Positions 1 to 9,914 of a stretch of DNA of 64,000 nt are shown piece after piece; the stretch's first letter is position 1; each line of letters starts with the position of its first letter. The stretch spans positions 1-64,000 of the forward strand of contig JAJFGO010000028.1 of the NCBI GenBank assembly GCA_021776095.1, in the 5' to 3' direction. Below the pieces are notes generated by a model. The model had not been told where the DNA came from, searched no databases, and saw only the letters and a program-made list of their open reading frames with translations. This stretch comes from Kiloniellaceae bacterium. Lineage in GTDB: Bacteria; Pseudomonadota; Alphaproteobacteria; Kiloniellales; J153. The position numbers were made by a program, and so were the translations under genes.

Positions 1-1
1 G

Positions 2-931
2 CTTCAGGTATCGCTGACCTTGCTCGTGGCCTATGCCGCCTGGCAGCTCATGCGTATCCTGATCGACAAAAAGATCGCCGAGGAAGATGCCCTGATGGCC
101 GAGCAGGGCATCGACCTTCAGGATACCGAAGCCGGCGGCACCGGGTTATCGCGCATACGCACCCTGCTGCCGCTGCTCAAGCGGACCATCCAGATTTGCC
201 TGTCGGTCATCGTCATCATGATCGTGCTGGCCGCACTCGGCGTCAATATCGCGCCCTTGCTGGCCGGTGCTGGGGTGGTCGGGCTGGCGGTCGGCTTCGG
301 GTCTCAATCCCTGGTGCGCGACATCGTCTCGGGCGCGTTTTTCCTCATCGACGATGCCTTTCGCATCGGCGAATACATCGATGTGGGCTCGGTCAAGGGC
401 GTGGTCGAGAAAATGTCGGTGCGCTCCCTGCGCCTGCGCCATCATCGCGGCGCCGTGCACACCGTGCCCTTCGGCGAGGTCAAGACCCTGACCAATCATA
501 GCCGCGACTGGGCCATCATGAAGCTCAAGCTTCGGGTACCCTTCGATACCAATGTGGACCGGGTGCGCAAGTTGATTAAAGCGGTGGGCCTCGAGCTGCT
601 GGAGAACGAAGACATCAAGGACGACTTCATTCAGCCGTTCAAATCCCAGGGCGCGACGGAGGTCGACGACTACGGCTTCGTCATCACCACCAAGTTCACC
701 TCAAAACCGGGCCGGCAATTCATGATTCGCCGCTACGCCTTTGCCGCGGTTCAAAAGGCCTTCAAAGAAAACGGCATCGAGTTCGCCATGCCCAAGATCG
801 AGGTGACCGTCGACAACGAGGATGACGACGACCCCCTAACGCCGAAGAAACCGGTCAGCGGATCGCGGCGGGAGGCGGCGGGCGCCGGCGCGGCCGGGCA
901 TGTTGTCGACGCCGCGTCCCAAACGTCTTGA
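2..931 (+). CDS. MscS-family mechanosensitive ion channel (5' end outside window)
   Basis: Frame open to window edge; GVVGLAVGFGSQSLVRDIVSGAFFLIDDAFRIGEYIDVG...GVVEKMSVRSLRLRHHRGAVHTVPFGEV is the MscS core/beta domain signature. Confidence 0.9.
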   Translation, partial: LQVSLTLLVAYAAWQLMRILIDKKIAEEDALMAEQGIDLQDTEAGGTGLSRIRTLLPLLKRTIQICLSVIVIMIVLAALGVNIAPLLAGAGVVGLAVGFGSQSLVRDIVSGAFFLIDDAFRIGEYIDVGSVKGVVEKMSVRSLRLRHHRGAVHTVPFGEVKTLTNHSRDWAIMKLKLRVPFDTNVDRVRKLIKAVGLELLENEDIKDDFIQPFKSQGATEVDDYGFVITTKFTSKPGRQFMIRRYAFAAVQKAFKENGIEFAMPKIEVTVDNEDDDDPLTPKKPVSGSRREAAGAGAAGHVVDAASQTS

Positions 932-935
932 CGGC

Positions 936-1412
936 CTAACCGCGCCGATCCAAGGCCAGGGCAACGATCCGCAGGGTCTCGCTCCAAAGCGCGAAGCGAT
1001 CGAGATCGCGCGGGTCGGCCCAGAGGACCTCGGCGGCGTCGTCCCCGGCGCGAGCCTCTCCGGCGCACCATTCGGCCAGGAAATCGACCAGGGTGTAGTG
1101 ATAGGCGACGGCGCCGGTCGAATCGCGGGTCAGGGAATCGACCACGTCCAGGAGGTGGGAAATCTCAACCTCCAGGCCGGTCTCTTCCATGACCTCGCGC
1201 GCCGCCGCCGCGCGCACGGTCTCCCCGTGGCGCTGGCGCCCGCCGGGCAGAGACCAAGTGCCCAGGCGCGGGGCCTTGCCGCGGCGGATCAGCAGGACTT
1301 GCTCATCGCCGGCGGCGCCCTTGAGAACCACGACGCCGACCCCGACCAGGGGGCGTTTCGATTCGCTCATATCCCCCAACGATATCTTGACCGTGGCGGT
1401 GCCCCATGGCAC
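936..1412 (-). CDS. NUDIX hydrolase
   Basis: Nudix box GGRQRHGETVRAAAAREVMEETGLEV. Confidence 0.92.
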   Translation of the reverse strand: MPWGTATVKISLGDMSESKRPLVGVGVVVLKGAAGDEQVLLIRRGKAPRLGTWSLPGGRQRHGETVRAAAAREVMEETGLEVEISHLLDVVDSLTRDSTGAVAYHYTLVDFLAEWCAGEARAGDDAAEVLWADPRDLDRFALWSETLRIVALALDRRG

Positions 1413-1496
1413 TTGCGCCCGAGGCGGGCTTGTTCCAGCATTCGAATTCCAAAATAGACCCGCGCGCCCCCCGCGCGCCCCAAGCTGGAGGAAAAT

Positions 1497-2642
1497 ATGG
1501 CTGGCTTACTGCCGAATGTCGATCCCGACGGATTGCTCGAATATTCCGTCGTGTTCACGGATCGCTCGCTCAACCATATGTCCAAGTCGTTCCAGCAGGT
1601 GATGACCGATATCTCCGGCACCCTGAAGCAGGTCTACAACGCCCATGCCATGGCCGTGGTGCCGGGCGGTGGCACCTACGGCATGGAGGCGGTGGCGCGG
1701 CAGTTCGCCCATGACAAAAAATGCCTGGTGATCCGCAATGGCTGGTTCAGCTATCGCTGGAGCCAGATCTTCGACGCCGGCGGCATCCCCTCCGCAACCA
1801 CCGTCCTCAAAGCGGGCCCGATCGAAGAGGGCCGTCAAGCCGCCTTCGCGCCGGCCCCGATCGAGACCGTGGTCGCGGCGATTCAGGCAGAGAAACCGGA
1901 CCTGGTTTTCGCGCCCCATGTGGAAACCTCGTCGGGCATGATTCTGCCCGACCAGTACATGCATACCCTGGCCGAAGCGGTGCACGCGAACGGCGGGCTG
2001 TTCGTCTTGGATTGCATCGCCTCGGGCACCATCTGGGTCGATATGAAAGACATCGGCGTCGATGTGCTGATCAGCGCGCCGCAAAAGGGCTGGAGCGCCT
2101 CGCCCTGCAGCGCCCTGGTCATGTTGAGCGAAGCGGCGCGGAGCCGGATCGATTCGACCGCCAGCACCAGCTACGCCTGCGATCTGAAAAAGTGGCTGCA
2201 GATCATGGCGGCCTACGAGAACGGCGGCCATGCCTATCACGCGACCATGCCGACCGACGCCCTGCTTAAGTTCCGCGACACCATGAAGGAAACCCAGGAT
2301 TACGGCTTCGACAAGGTGCGCGCCGAACAGCAGGAGCTCGGCGACAGGGTCCGCGCCTTGCTGGCCAAGAAGGGTTTCAAGAGTCTCGCCGCAACCGGAT
2401 TCGAGGCACCCGGTGTGGTGGTTTGTTACACCGACAACGCCGATATCCAAAACGGCAAAATGTTCCTGGCCGAGGGCCTGCAGATCGCCGCCGGGGTGCC
2501 CCTGCAATGCGACGAGCCGGCGGACTTCCGAACCTTCCGGCTGGGACTCTTCGGCCTGGACAAGCTGCACAATATCGACCGCACGGTCGACAACCTCGAC
2601 AAGGCGCTGAGCGCGGTCATGGAGGCGACCAACGTTCGGTAG
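1497..2642 (+). CDS. class V aminotransferase (alanine-glyoxylate / serine-pyruvate type)
   Basis: PGGGTYGMEAVARQF, APQKGWSASPCSALVML (PLP Lys region); purine-rich SD-like sequence upstream. Confidence 0.88.
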   Translation: MAGLLPNVDPDGLLEYSVVFTDRSLNHMSKSFQQVMTDISGTLKQVYNAHAMAVVPGGGTYGMEAVARQFAHDKKCLVIRNGWFSYRWSQIFDAGGIPSATTVLKAGPIEEGRQAAFAPAPIETVVAAIQAEKPDLVFAPHVETSSGMILPDQYMHTLAEAVHANGGLFVLDCIASGTIWVDMKDIGVDVLISAPQKGWSASPCSALVMLSEAARSRIDSTASTSYACDLKKWLQIMAAYENGGHAYHATMPTDALLKFRDTMKETQDYGFDKVRAEQQELGDRVRALLAKKGFKSLAATGFEAPGVVVCYTDNADIQNGKMFLAEGLQIAAGVPLQCDEPADFRTFRLGLFGLDKLHNIDRTVDNLDKALSAVMEATNVR

Positions 2643-2723
2643 CCGCGAAGGAGGCTAATCGGTTCCCCTGGCGGCCGGTTGGTCCGGTGAAATACCGGAC
2701 GAGCGCATGCCCATTGCGGCATC

Positions 2724-2744
2724 ATCCCGGACTTGATCCGGGAT
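2724..2744. repeat. REP-like palindrome ATCCCGG-ACTTGAT-CCGGGAT
   Basis: Perfect 7-bp arms; near reverse complement of element at 4966-4986. Confidence 0.8.
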
Positions 2745-3086
2745 CTTGGGCAGGGGGCAGTGTCTCAGTTCGATATCTCGCCGTATCGGAACCCTGAACG
2801 TCCGATTATTGTCGCATTACGTTGGCTTTACGCCCGACAGCAGACATCGTCGCGCCGTCATCTATATCTCTGCTTTTGACCCGCTTCGGACATTAACCCT
2901 CCCGAAGAGCTGTAGCCAAATCGTTGCTTAAGGCGCCAAAGGCGTGACCCGATGGTTGAACCAAAGCGCCCGTCCAGCGTCATTAGCTCTGCTTGCAGTG
3001 ATCGAACACACATGATGCCCTTTGACGATTGATCGTGTCAGTTATATTGCTCATGTCGCGCGAGTTTCACGAGGTTTGAAGTTGTA

Positions 3087-4043
3087 ATGACGCTGAATAT
3101 TATGCTGACGTCCCGCCATGCAGTGTATCTCACGGGGGATTTTCGACTGACATTCCCTGACGGTCACAGCGAGGATGACCTCCTGGCTCAAAAGCTTGTG
3201 CCAGTGGTGAAGTTCGAGTGGTGCGCGCTAGTTGCCTTCTGCGGAGTCGCGAAGACATCGACGGGTATAGACGTTGGCGACTGGATTTCAGCCAACGCGC
3301 TTGTCGACGAACGAAAGGAATCCGTTGATGCTTTCATAAACCGGCTCCAAACCGCCGATCAATGGTTATCAAGACTCGGTGGTGACAGACGTTTGACCAT
3401 TTCGGTGGTGGGTTTCAGGGGTAGGCGCCCATTTGTAGTCGTCTTGTCGAACTTTGAGAATTTGGATGGGAAGACACACCCTAGAATTCGACCGCGCTTG
3501 CAGGTCTTCAGACCGAAACCGAAAGACATCGAGCTACGAGTGTTTGGCGTTCCTAACAGTATTTCAGTTGATGAAAGGCGCGATCTCAAGAAATTGCTCA
3601 GAAAGAACCAATTGGAACCACTTAAGAAAGCGCTTGGCGAGGCAAACCGGAGAGCCTCCAAGAACTCGAAAGGGATTAGTCCGGAGTGCGTTGTTGGCTG
3701 CCTTCTCCCCTCCGGGGCCGGAGAAATCATGCCGTATGGTATCGATCCTAGCTCCGAGTACGTCCCGAGATTCGTAACACGCGAATGGGAGAGTCAAGGA
3801 ATTGTAGGGCTCAGACTCAAGACAGGCTCTAAAGGTGAGCGTCTCAATCCCCACTGGAGGGGTATGACTATAAAGATTCAAGGCAAGGGGAAACGCGCGC
3901 TCTTCAATATGATGCACGCGATAGGTAACGTTGAGGAAATCGTCGGCGGAACAAAGAAACCGAATACCTTCGTTTGGCAAAAGATCGCAGGTCCTGATGA
4001 ACCTAAGACACACACGTTCAAATTCCATAGAAATCGCCGCTAA
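3087..4043 (+). CDS. orphan protein with proteasome-like (Ntn-hydrolase) N-terminus
   Basis: MTLNIMLTSRHAVYLTGDFRLT...QKLVPVVKFEWCALVAFCGVA; lower GC than neighbours, only long plausible ORF in the islet. Confidence 0.65.
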   Translation: MTLNIMLTSRHAVYLTGDFRLTFPDGHSEDDLLAQKLVPVVKFEWCALVAFCGVAKTSTGIDVGDWISANALVDERKESVDAFINRLQTADQWLSRLGGDRRLTISVVGFRGRRPFVVVLSNFENLDGKTHPRIRPRLQVFRPKPKDIELRVFGVPNSISVDERRDLKKLLRKNQLEPLKKALGEANRRASKNSKGISPECVVGCLLPSGAGEIMPYGIDPSSEYVPRFVTREWESQGIVGLRLKTGSKGERLNPHWRGMTIKIQGKGKRALFNMMHAIGNVEEIVGGTKKPNTFVWQKIAGPDEPKTHTFKFHRNRR

Positions 4044-4965
4044 ACCAGCCGTTTTCCTGAACCAGATTTCCCCATGGAACAGGCGACGTCATCGGTCGGT
4101 TGTTGTTCTGTCTCGTAGCTCGAATTTTACCAGTTCTCTAGCCCGTTGTTCCGAAGCCCTGTTTCTTATTCACGGCCGCTGATCCAGCCGAACGCCGTTG
4201 AATGACTGCTCTTGGCACTAACCGAACTCAATCACCGCGCCGGCGCGACAACCGCGTTCATGCGCTTAACGGAGATTCGAATCCGCTTTGCGCTCTCAGC
4301 GCCGTTAATTTTGACATGGCCCCTATAAAACCATGATGCTGGTTCGCTCCCAGATCAGTGGCGAATGCCTCGTACCGAAATTCCTTTGACTTGTTGACGC
4401 ACCTCAATGCAATGCGAAGGGCAATTTGGTAGCTATCAAGCGTGGTTCGGGCGTGTGGACGTCAGTTGCCGCACAGGAGGTTTTCAGGCGAATCGCCTCC
4501 TCTGCCCGAGTTTGAAAGGCTGTGGGAGTCTGACGGGGAGATCACGTCAGACTTGTCGGTGGATAATGAAGGCAGGCCCGAACCATATTTGACCCAACAC
4601 CCGGGTTATTGACGGGTGCTCTATGCCGCCGAAGAAACGCCGTGCAGTATTCGCGTGTTCCAATGGCCTACAATGTGAGCCCATATCTGCTCGTCCCGTG
4701 CCGTGACCTGCCGACCGCGTGCAGACAGACCCGTATGGCAAGGGGCTGGCGGGCAAAATCGTGTGGCGCATGCGCCTTATCTGCCATGTGCAGGAGCGCA
4801 ATGCCAACGCAAGCTGTGTCCCAGCCGCCCCAGTCCGCTAAAGGAAATACGGGCCGAGCGATTATCTGTGCCTTAGGGCGCAAAACCGCTGCGTAACCGC
4901 CACCGCGGGCCGCTCATCGAATGACTCCACCCGGCACGACCGGGCCGGGCTTGGACCATCCGAAG

Positions 4966-4986
4966 ATCCCGGATCGAGTCCGGGAT
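4966..4986. repeat. REP-like palindrome ATCCCGG-ATCGAGT-CCGGGAT
   Basis: Perfect 7-bp arms; same family as 2724-2744. Confidence 0.8.
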
Positions 4987-5030
4987 GACGTTTTCCCTCC
5001 TTTGATGAGCACCTGGCCGGACAGCCGGCC

Positions 5031-5060
5031 ATAAAAAAGGCCCCTCCCGAGGGAGGGGCC
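5031..5060 (-). terminator. intrinsic terminator downstream of phbB
   Basis: Stem GGCCCCTCCC/GGGAGGGGCC followed on the minus strand by a T-tract (TTTTTTAT). Confidence 0.88.
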
Positions 5061-5117
5061 GAAGTCTTGTTAGAGAAACGACGTGAAGAGCGCGAGCGGC
5101 GCTGGATCATCCAGGCG

Positions 5118-5843
5118 CTAGGCCATGTATTGGCCGCCGTTGGCGGAGAGGGTCGAGCCGGTGATGTAGCCGGCATCGTCGCTGGCCAGGAAGGTGACGC
5201 AACGCGCGACCTCTTCCGGTTCGCCGAGGCGGCCGACCGGGATCAGCGGCAGGATCTTGGTCTTGAGCACCTCCTCCGGCACCGCCTTGACCATTTCGGT
5301 CGCGATGTAGCCCGGCGACACCACGTTCACGGTGATGCCCTTGAAGGCGTTTTCCTGGGCTAGGGATTTGCAGAAGCCGATCAGGCCGGCCTTGGCCGCC
5401 GCATAGTTCGATTGTCCCATCTGGCCCTTCTGGCCGTTGACCGAGGAGATCGCGATAATCCGGCCGAAGCCGCGTTCGCGCATGCCCTCGATCACGTTGC
5501 GGGTCATGTTGAAGACCGAATCCAGGTTGGTCGTAATGACCGCGCCCCAAGCCTCGGGCTTCATGCGGTGGAACATGGCGTCGCGGGTGATCCCGGCGTT
5601 GTTGACCAGGATCTCTGTCGGGCCAAGATCGGTTTCGACCTGAGCGATGCCGGCCTGGCAGGCCTCGAAATTGCCGACGTCCCACTTGTAGACGGCGATG
5701 CCGGTCTTTTCCTTGAAGGCGTTGGCGGCTTCGTCGTTGCCGCCGTAGGTCGCGGCGACGTTATATCCAGCGTCCTTCAGCCCGACGGAAATCGCGGCAC
5801 CGATACCTCGCGTCCCACCGGTCACGATCGCTACTCGTGCCAT
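5118..5843 (-). CDS. phbB: acetoacetyl-CoA reductase (SDR family)
   Basis: MARVAIVTGGTRGIGAAI, NNAGITRD, YAAAKAGLIGF; adjacent to phbA. Start set to internal Met of track ORF 5118..5876. Confidence 0.93.
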   Translation of the reverse strand: MARVAIVTGGTRGIGAAISVGLKDAGYNVAATYGGNDEAANAFKEKTGIAVYKWDVGNFEACQAGIAQVETDLGPTEILVNNAGITRDAMFHRMKPEAWGAVITTNLDSVFNMTRNVIEGMRERGFGRIIAISSVNGQKGQMGQSNYAAAKAGLIGFCKSLAQENAFKGITVNVVSPGYIATEMVKAVPEEVLKTKILPLIPVGRLGEPEEVARCVTFLASDDAGYITGSTLSANGGQYMA

Positions 5844-6039
5844 TAGATGTATCCTCCCAATTTTCCCTGACCGCATTCCAGCCGGCCGGGTATTTCCATG
5901 GAAACACTATAACACACACGATCCCGCGCGTTGAGACAGATCAAAACGCCGGGTACCGCGCTTTTCCCCCCCCCTTTCGCGCTGGGCGGAAGGGGGGTGG
6001 GATCGCCAGAGAAATCGCCTATAGGGCTGGCGCGGGCGC

Positions 6040-7215
6040 CTAGTCGCGCGCCAGGCACATGGCGATGCCCATGCCGCCGCCGATGCACAAGGTGGCCAGG
6101 CCCTTCTTGGCATCGCGCCGGCCCATTTCGTGCAACAGGGTGTTCAGGATCCGCGCGCCCGAAGCGCCGACCGGATGACCCAGGGCGATGGCCCCGCCGT
6201 TGACGTTGACCTTGGCCGGATCCCAGCCCAGGTCCTTGTTCACGGCAAGCGCCTGAGCGGCGAAGGCCTCGTTCGCCTCGATCAGGTCGAGATCGTCGAC
6301 GCTCCAACCGGCCTTTTCCAAGGCCGCCTTGCTGGCCGGGATCGGGCCCGTGCCCATGATCGCCGGATCGACGCCGCAGGTCGCCCAGGAAACGATACGG
6401 GCCAGTGGCGTGACACCGCGCTTGGTGGCTTCTTCGGCGCTCATCAGGACCACGGCGGCGGCGCCGTCGTTGATCCCGCTGGCATTACCCGCGGTCACCG
6501 TGCCTTCCTTGTCGAAAGCCGCGCGCAACTTGGCCAAACCTTCGGCCGTGACACCCGACTTGGGGTGCTCGTCGCTATCGACCACGGTATCGCCCCGGCG
6601 GCCCTTGATGGTGACCGGAACGATCTCGTCCTTGAAGGCGCCCGCATTTTGGGCCGCCTCGGCCTTTTGCTGCGACCCGGCGGCGAAGGCGTCTTGCTCC
6701 TCGCGGGTCAACTGCCACTTGCGGGCGATGTTTTCCGCCGTGACGCCCATGTGATAGCCGTTGATGGCGCACATCAGGCCGTCCTTGAGCATGGAATCGA
6801 GGAACTTGACGTCACCCATCTTGGCGCCGTCGCGCAGATGCGCGACGTGCGGCGCCTGGCTCATGCTTTCCTGGCCGCCGGCGACGACAATGCCGGCATC
6901 GCCGAGCTTGATCGCCTGATAGCCGAGCGCCACCGTGCGCAGGCCGGAGCCGCACAGCTGATTGATCTGATAGGCGGTCTTTTCCGCCGGAATGCCGGCC
7001 GCAAGGGCGGCCTGGCGGGCCGGGTTCTGACCCGCGCCGGCGGATAGGATCTGACCCAGGATAACCTCGTCGACCTCTTGCGGGTCGATGTGGGCGCGTT
7101 TCATCGCCTCGGTGATGGCGACAGTGCCAAGATAGGATGCGGGGACGCTGGACAGCCCGCCGTTGAACGCGCCGACCGGGGTCCGCGCTGCGCCTGCAAT
7201 GACGATTTCGGTCAT
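6040..7215 (-). CDS. phbA: acetyl-CoA acetyltransferase
   Basis: [54 protein letters not shown] thiolase motifs. Confidence 0.96.
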   Translation of the reverse strand: MTEIVIAGAARTPVGAFNGGLSSVPASYLGTVAITEAMKRAHIDPQEVDEVILGQILSAGAGQNPARQAALAAGIPAEKTAYQINQLCGSGLRTVALGYQAIKLGDAGIVVAGGQESMSQAPHVAHLRDGAKMGDVKFLDSMLKDGLMCAINGYHMGVTAENIARKWQLTREEQDAFAAGSQQKAEAAQNAGAFKDEIVPVTIKGRRGDTVVDSDEHPKSGVTAEGLAKLRAAFDKEGTVTAGNASGINDGAAAVVLMSAEEATKRGVTPLARIVSWATCGVDPAIMGTGPIPASKAALEKAGWSVDDLDLIEANEAFAAQALAVNKDLGWDPAKVNVNGGAIALGHPVGASGARILNTLLHEMGRRDAKKGLATLCIGGGMGIAMCLARD

Positions 7216-7370
7216 AGTCCGATTTCTCCCTTTCTCTCAGGCCGTTCTAGGGCCGTTGTTTCGCCCCGCAGGCATCCCGCGAAGCCTGAAAAGCTGAGAT
7301 CGCCGCGTGCAAGAGTGTACAGTCTAAACCCGGCACGGGCGTCACCGCTTTGATCCATGATAAGCATTTT

Positions 7371-7387
7371 ATGCTGCAGTGCAGCAT
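7371..7387. promoter_or_regulatory. candidate PhaR operator upstream of phbAB
   Basis: Perfect 8+1+8 inverted repeat ATGCTGCA-G-TGCAGCAT containing CTGC-N3-GCAG, next to a minus-strand TATAAT-like -10. Confidence 0.6.
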
Positions 7388-7434
7388 TTGGTAATTATAT
7401 AAGGCCTAGCAACCCCTTCGTGCAAGTCAAAAGG

Positions 7435-8787
7435 TTAAGATTTTTTAACTTTTCGCCGCTTGGCGGGCTTGGACCCCGCCCCGCCTCCCGCCGCCAGCAG
7501 CCATTCGGCCAAGGGCGACCAGATGCGCTCTCGGGCGCCGCCGCTGACCACCATGCCGATGTGACCGATGGGCGGTTTGAGCTGCTTGGCACCGGGGATC
7601 GCATCGCCTAGGGCGGCGGCCGAGGCGGGCGGCACGATACGGTCCTGGGCCGGGACCAGGCTGAGGCACGGCATGGCCAGTGCACCCGGATCGACTGCCC
7701 GCCCGGCGACCCGCCAGCGCCCCCTGGCCGGGGTGTTCTCGCCGTACCAGCCGATCAGGCATTCGCGCGCCACGGGGGCGGTCAAGGGCACGCCGTCATT
7801 CAGCCAGTCTTCCAAGGCGACGAACAACCTTGCCTTGCGGCTGTCCGGGTCGAGCCGGGAGAAGGCGATGAACTTGCGCGCGGTCTGCAGCGGGTCAAGG
7901 GTGGCGAACAACGCCTGGATGGCATCGACCGGCAGCTCGCCCAGGCTGTCGAGCGCCGGCGACAAGGCGGTCGCCGTGGCCACCGCCGCCGCGGCGTCGC
8001 CGCTGGGATCGGCGTGAAAATCCCAAGGGGTCGCCATGAGGGCCAGACCGGCCAAATCCTCCCGGCGCCGGAGTGCCAAGGCGAGCGCCAGGAGGCCACC
8101 CATGCAATAGCCGATCACAATCGGGCGGGCGCCGTCCGCGGCCGCCCCGATGCCGCTCGCCCGATGGGCGCACAGGGCATCCAGCGCGCCCTCGAGCCGC
8201 CCGGCGATGTAGTCGGTCAGGGTGAAGCCGCGCTCGTCCGGGCCGGGCCGGCCCCAATCGACCAGGTAGGGATGCACCCCCTGCCCGGCCAACCAACGCA
8301 GCAGGCTGGTCTGGGCGTCCAAATCCAGAATATAGGCCCGGTTCACAAGAGAGGGCACGACCAGGACCGGAATCCCGCCTGCGCCACATGCCTCGGGCAC
8401 CGCGCCGTAGTCGAGCAAGCGGGTCGCGCCGTCGGACCAGACCACCGGCGCGGGCGTCAGATCGCGCACGTAGGGATGCCGGCGATAAGCCAGGATGCCG
8501 TCGAGCAATGCCAGGGCCCGGGCCCGGACCCGGTCGTTCAGAACCTCGGCAAAGGCGTCAGGATCGCTTGCGGCGAGCGGTTGCCTTAGGGCCGCCAGAT
8601 TTTCGCTTGGGCCGGTCTTCCAGGGCGGCGATCCTTGCCTCAAGAACGGCAAGGCGCCGAGCGATGTCGTCCATGCCAGCGCCGCCGCGCTCAGGTGCAG
8701 CGGCAGTGGCCGGGGCCCCAGCCGGCGCGGCGCCCCTCGCGGTGCCTGCCTCTTGGGCGGTGCCGTCTCGTCCCTCGCCTGGCTCAT
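7435..8787 (-). CDS. phaC: short class III-type PHA synthase catalytic subunit (start uncertain)
   Basis: VVPSLVNRAYILDL, YLVDWGRPGPDERGFTLTDYI, GYCMGG synthase box (GxCxGG), GHIGMVVSG; in PHB locus. Confidence 0.85.
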   Translation of the reverse strand: MSQARDETAPPKRQAPRGAPRRLGPRPLPLHLSAAALAWTTSLGALPFLRQGSPPWKTGPSENLAALRQPLAASDPDAFAEVLNDRVRARALALLDGILAYRRHPYVRDLTPAPVVWSDGATRLLDYGAVPEACGAGGIPVLVVPSLVNRAYILDLDAQTSLLRWLAGQGVHPYLVDWGRPGPDERGFTLTDYIAGRLEGALDALCAHRASGIGAAADGARPIVIGYCMGGLLALALALRRREDLAGLALMATPWDFHADPSGDAAAAVATATALSPALDSLGELPVDAIQALFATLDPLQTARKFIAFSRLDPDSRKARLFVALEDWLNDGVPLTAPVARECLIGWYGENTPARGRWRVAGRAVDPGALAMPCLSLVPAQDRIVPPASAAALGDAIPGAKQLKPPIGHIGMVVSGGARERIWSPLAEWLLAAGGGAGSKPAKRRKVKKS

Positions 8788-9052
8788 CTGCCTGCCGCTC
8801 CCTCGGAGATGGCCCTGGGGACGCGCCCGGAGATGCCGCGGCACAACTTGCCATCATGGCCTGCCAGGCCGCCAAGGGGGACGCGCCGCCGGCGGCCGGC
8901 CAACCCGACGGCCCGAACATGCCTTGAAAGGCGGTCGCGAAATCCGCGTCCGTGGCCATCGCTGTAACCTGATCCTGCCACAGATCCAGATACCTCTCCG
9001 CCAGGGCCTTCAGATCGCCGTTATCCGCCACCTTGCCCGCCATTTCCGTCAC
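8558..9052 (-). CDS. PhaE/PhaR(class IV)-like PHA synthase accessory subunit
   Basis: Upstream of phaC; ALAERYLDLWQDQVTAMATDADFATAFQGM segment, low-complexity middle, C-terminal coiled coil MDDIARRLAVLEARIAALE. Confidence 0.65.
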   Translation of the reverse strand: MTEMAGKVADNGDLKALAERYLDLWQDQVTAMATDADFATAFQGMFGPSGWPAAGGASPLAAWQAMMASCAAASPGASPGPSPRERQADEPGEGRDGTAQEAGTARGAAPAGAPATAAAPERGGAGMDDIARRLAVLEARIAALEDRPKRKSGGPKATARRKRS

Positions 9053-9144
9053 CTGGGGCGGGAGTATAGTCAGCGCCCCGGCGGATTACCAAGTCTCACT
9101 CATTTTGCCCCTTTTCCCGGTGGGTACAATTCATTGACAGGACT

Positions 9145-9159
9145 TGCCGCATCGCAGCA
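9145..9159. promoter_or_regulatory. candidate PhaR autoregulatory operator
   Basis: TGCCGC-ATC-GCAGCA between TTGACA (9134-9139) and a CATTAT-like -10, upstream of phaR. Confidence 0.5.
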
Positions 9160-9235
9160 TTATGGCAGGGGGACACCAAAGGTGACCGCTACGGACCAAT
9201 GCCCTGGTCCGACGGCACTAAGAAAGGTCCGAAAC

Positions 9236-9877
9236 GTGGCAGGTAAGAAATCGGCCGGAAAAGACGGCCCGATCACCATCAAGAAGTACGCCAACAGACG
9301 GCTCTACAATACGGCGACCAGCAGTTATGTGACCTTGGATCACCTGTGCCAGATGGTTCAAGAGGACGTTGATTTCGTGGTCTACGACGCCAAGACCGGG
9401 GAGGACATCACCCGTAGCGTGCTGACCCAGATCATCGTCGAGGAAGAGGCCAAGGGGCAGAACCTTCTGCCGATCAATTTCCTCCGGCAGCTCATCGGGT
9501 TCTACGGCGACTCCATGCAATGGATGGTCCCGCGCTATCTCGACCATGTGATGGAGGGATTCGCGACCAATCAGGAGCGCTTGCGCCAATCCATGCAAGA
9601 CGCCTTCGGCGGCATGTTCCCCTTCGGCAATCTGGAAGAGGTGAGCAAGCAGAACCTGGCCATGTTCGAGCAAGCCATGAAGGTGTTCACACCGTTCCAG
9701 GTGGACACCGCCCAGAACGACGCGCCGGCGGCGAACGGCGCCAAGGCCCCAGCCGATGCAAGCAGCGACCCTGGGGCCGATACCAGCGCCGAATCCCTGG
9801 AGCGCCTGAAGAATCAGGTCGACCTGCTGAGAAAGCAACTCGACGACATCGCCAAGTCGGGCCCGAAGCGCGACTAA
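9236..9877 (+). CDS. phaR: polyhydroxyalkanoate synthesis repressor PhaR
   Basis: ITIKKYANRRLYNTATSSYVTLDHLCQMVQEDVDFVVYDAKTGEDITRSVLTQIIVEEE; GTG start at 9236. Confidence 0.96.
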   Translation: MAGKKSAGKDGPITIKKYANRRLYNTATSSYVTLDHLCQMVQEDVDFVVYDAKTGEDITRSVLTQIIVEEEAKGQNLLPINFLRQLIGFYGDSMQWMVPRYLDHVMEGFATNQERLRQSMQDAFGGMFPFGNLEEVSKQNLAMFEQAMKVFTPFQVDTAQNDAPAANGAKAPADASSDPGADTSAESLERLKNQVDLLRKQLDDIAKSGPKRD

Positions 9878-9914
9878 AGCCGATCCGATTCTTGGACGAT
9901 GAGGACCGCCGGTC

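Noticed and set aside
4407-5176. Small ORFs in the right half of the low-GC islet
   Set aside because: Short, overlapping on both strands, no recognisable motifs or clear ribosome-binding sites
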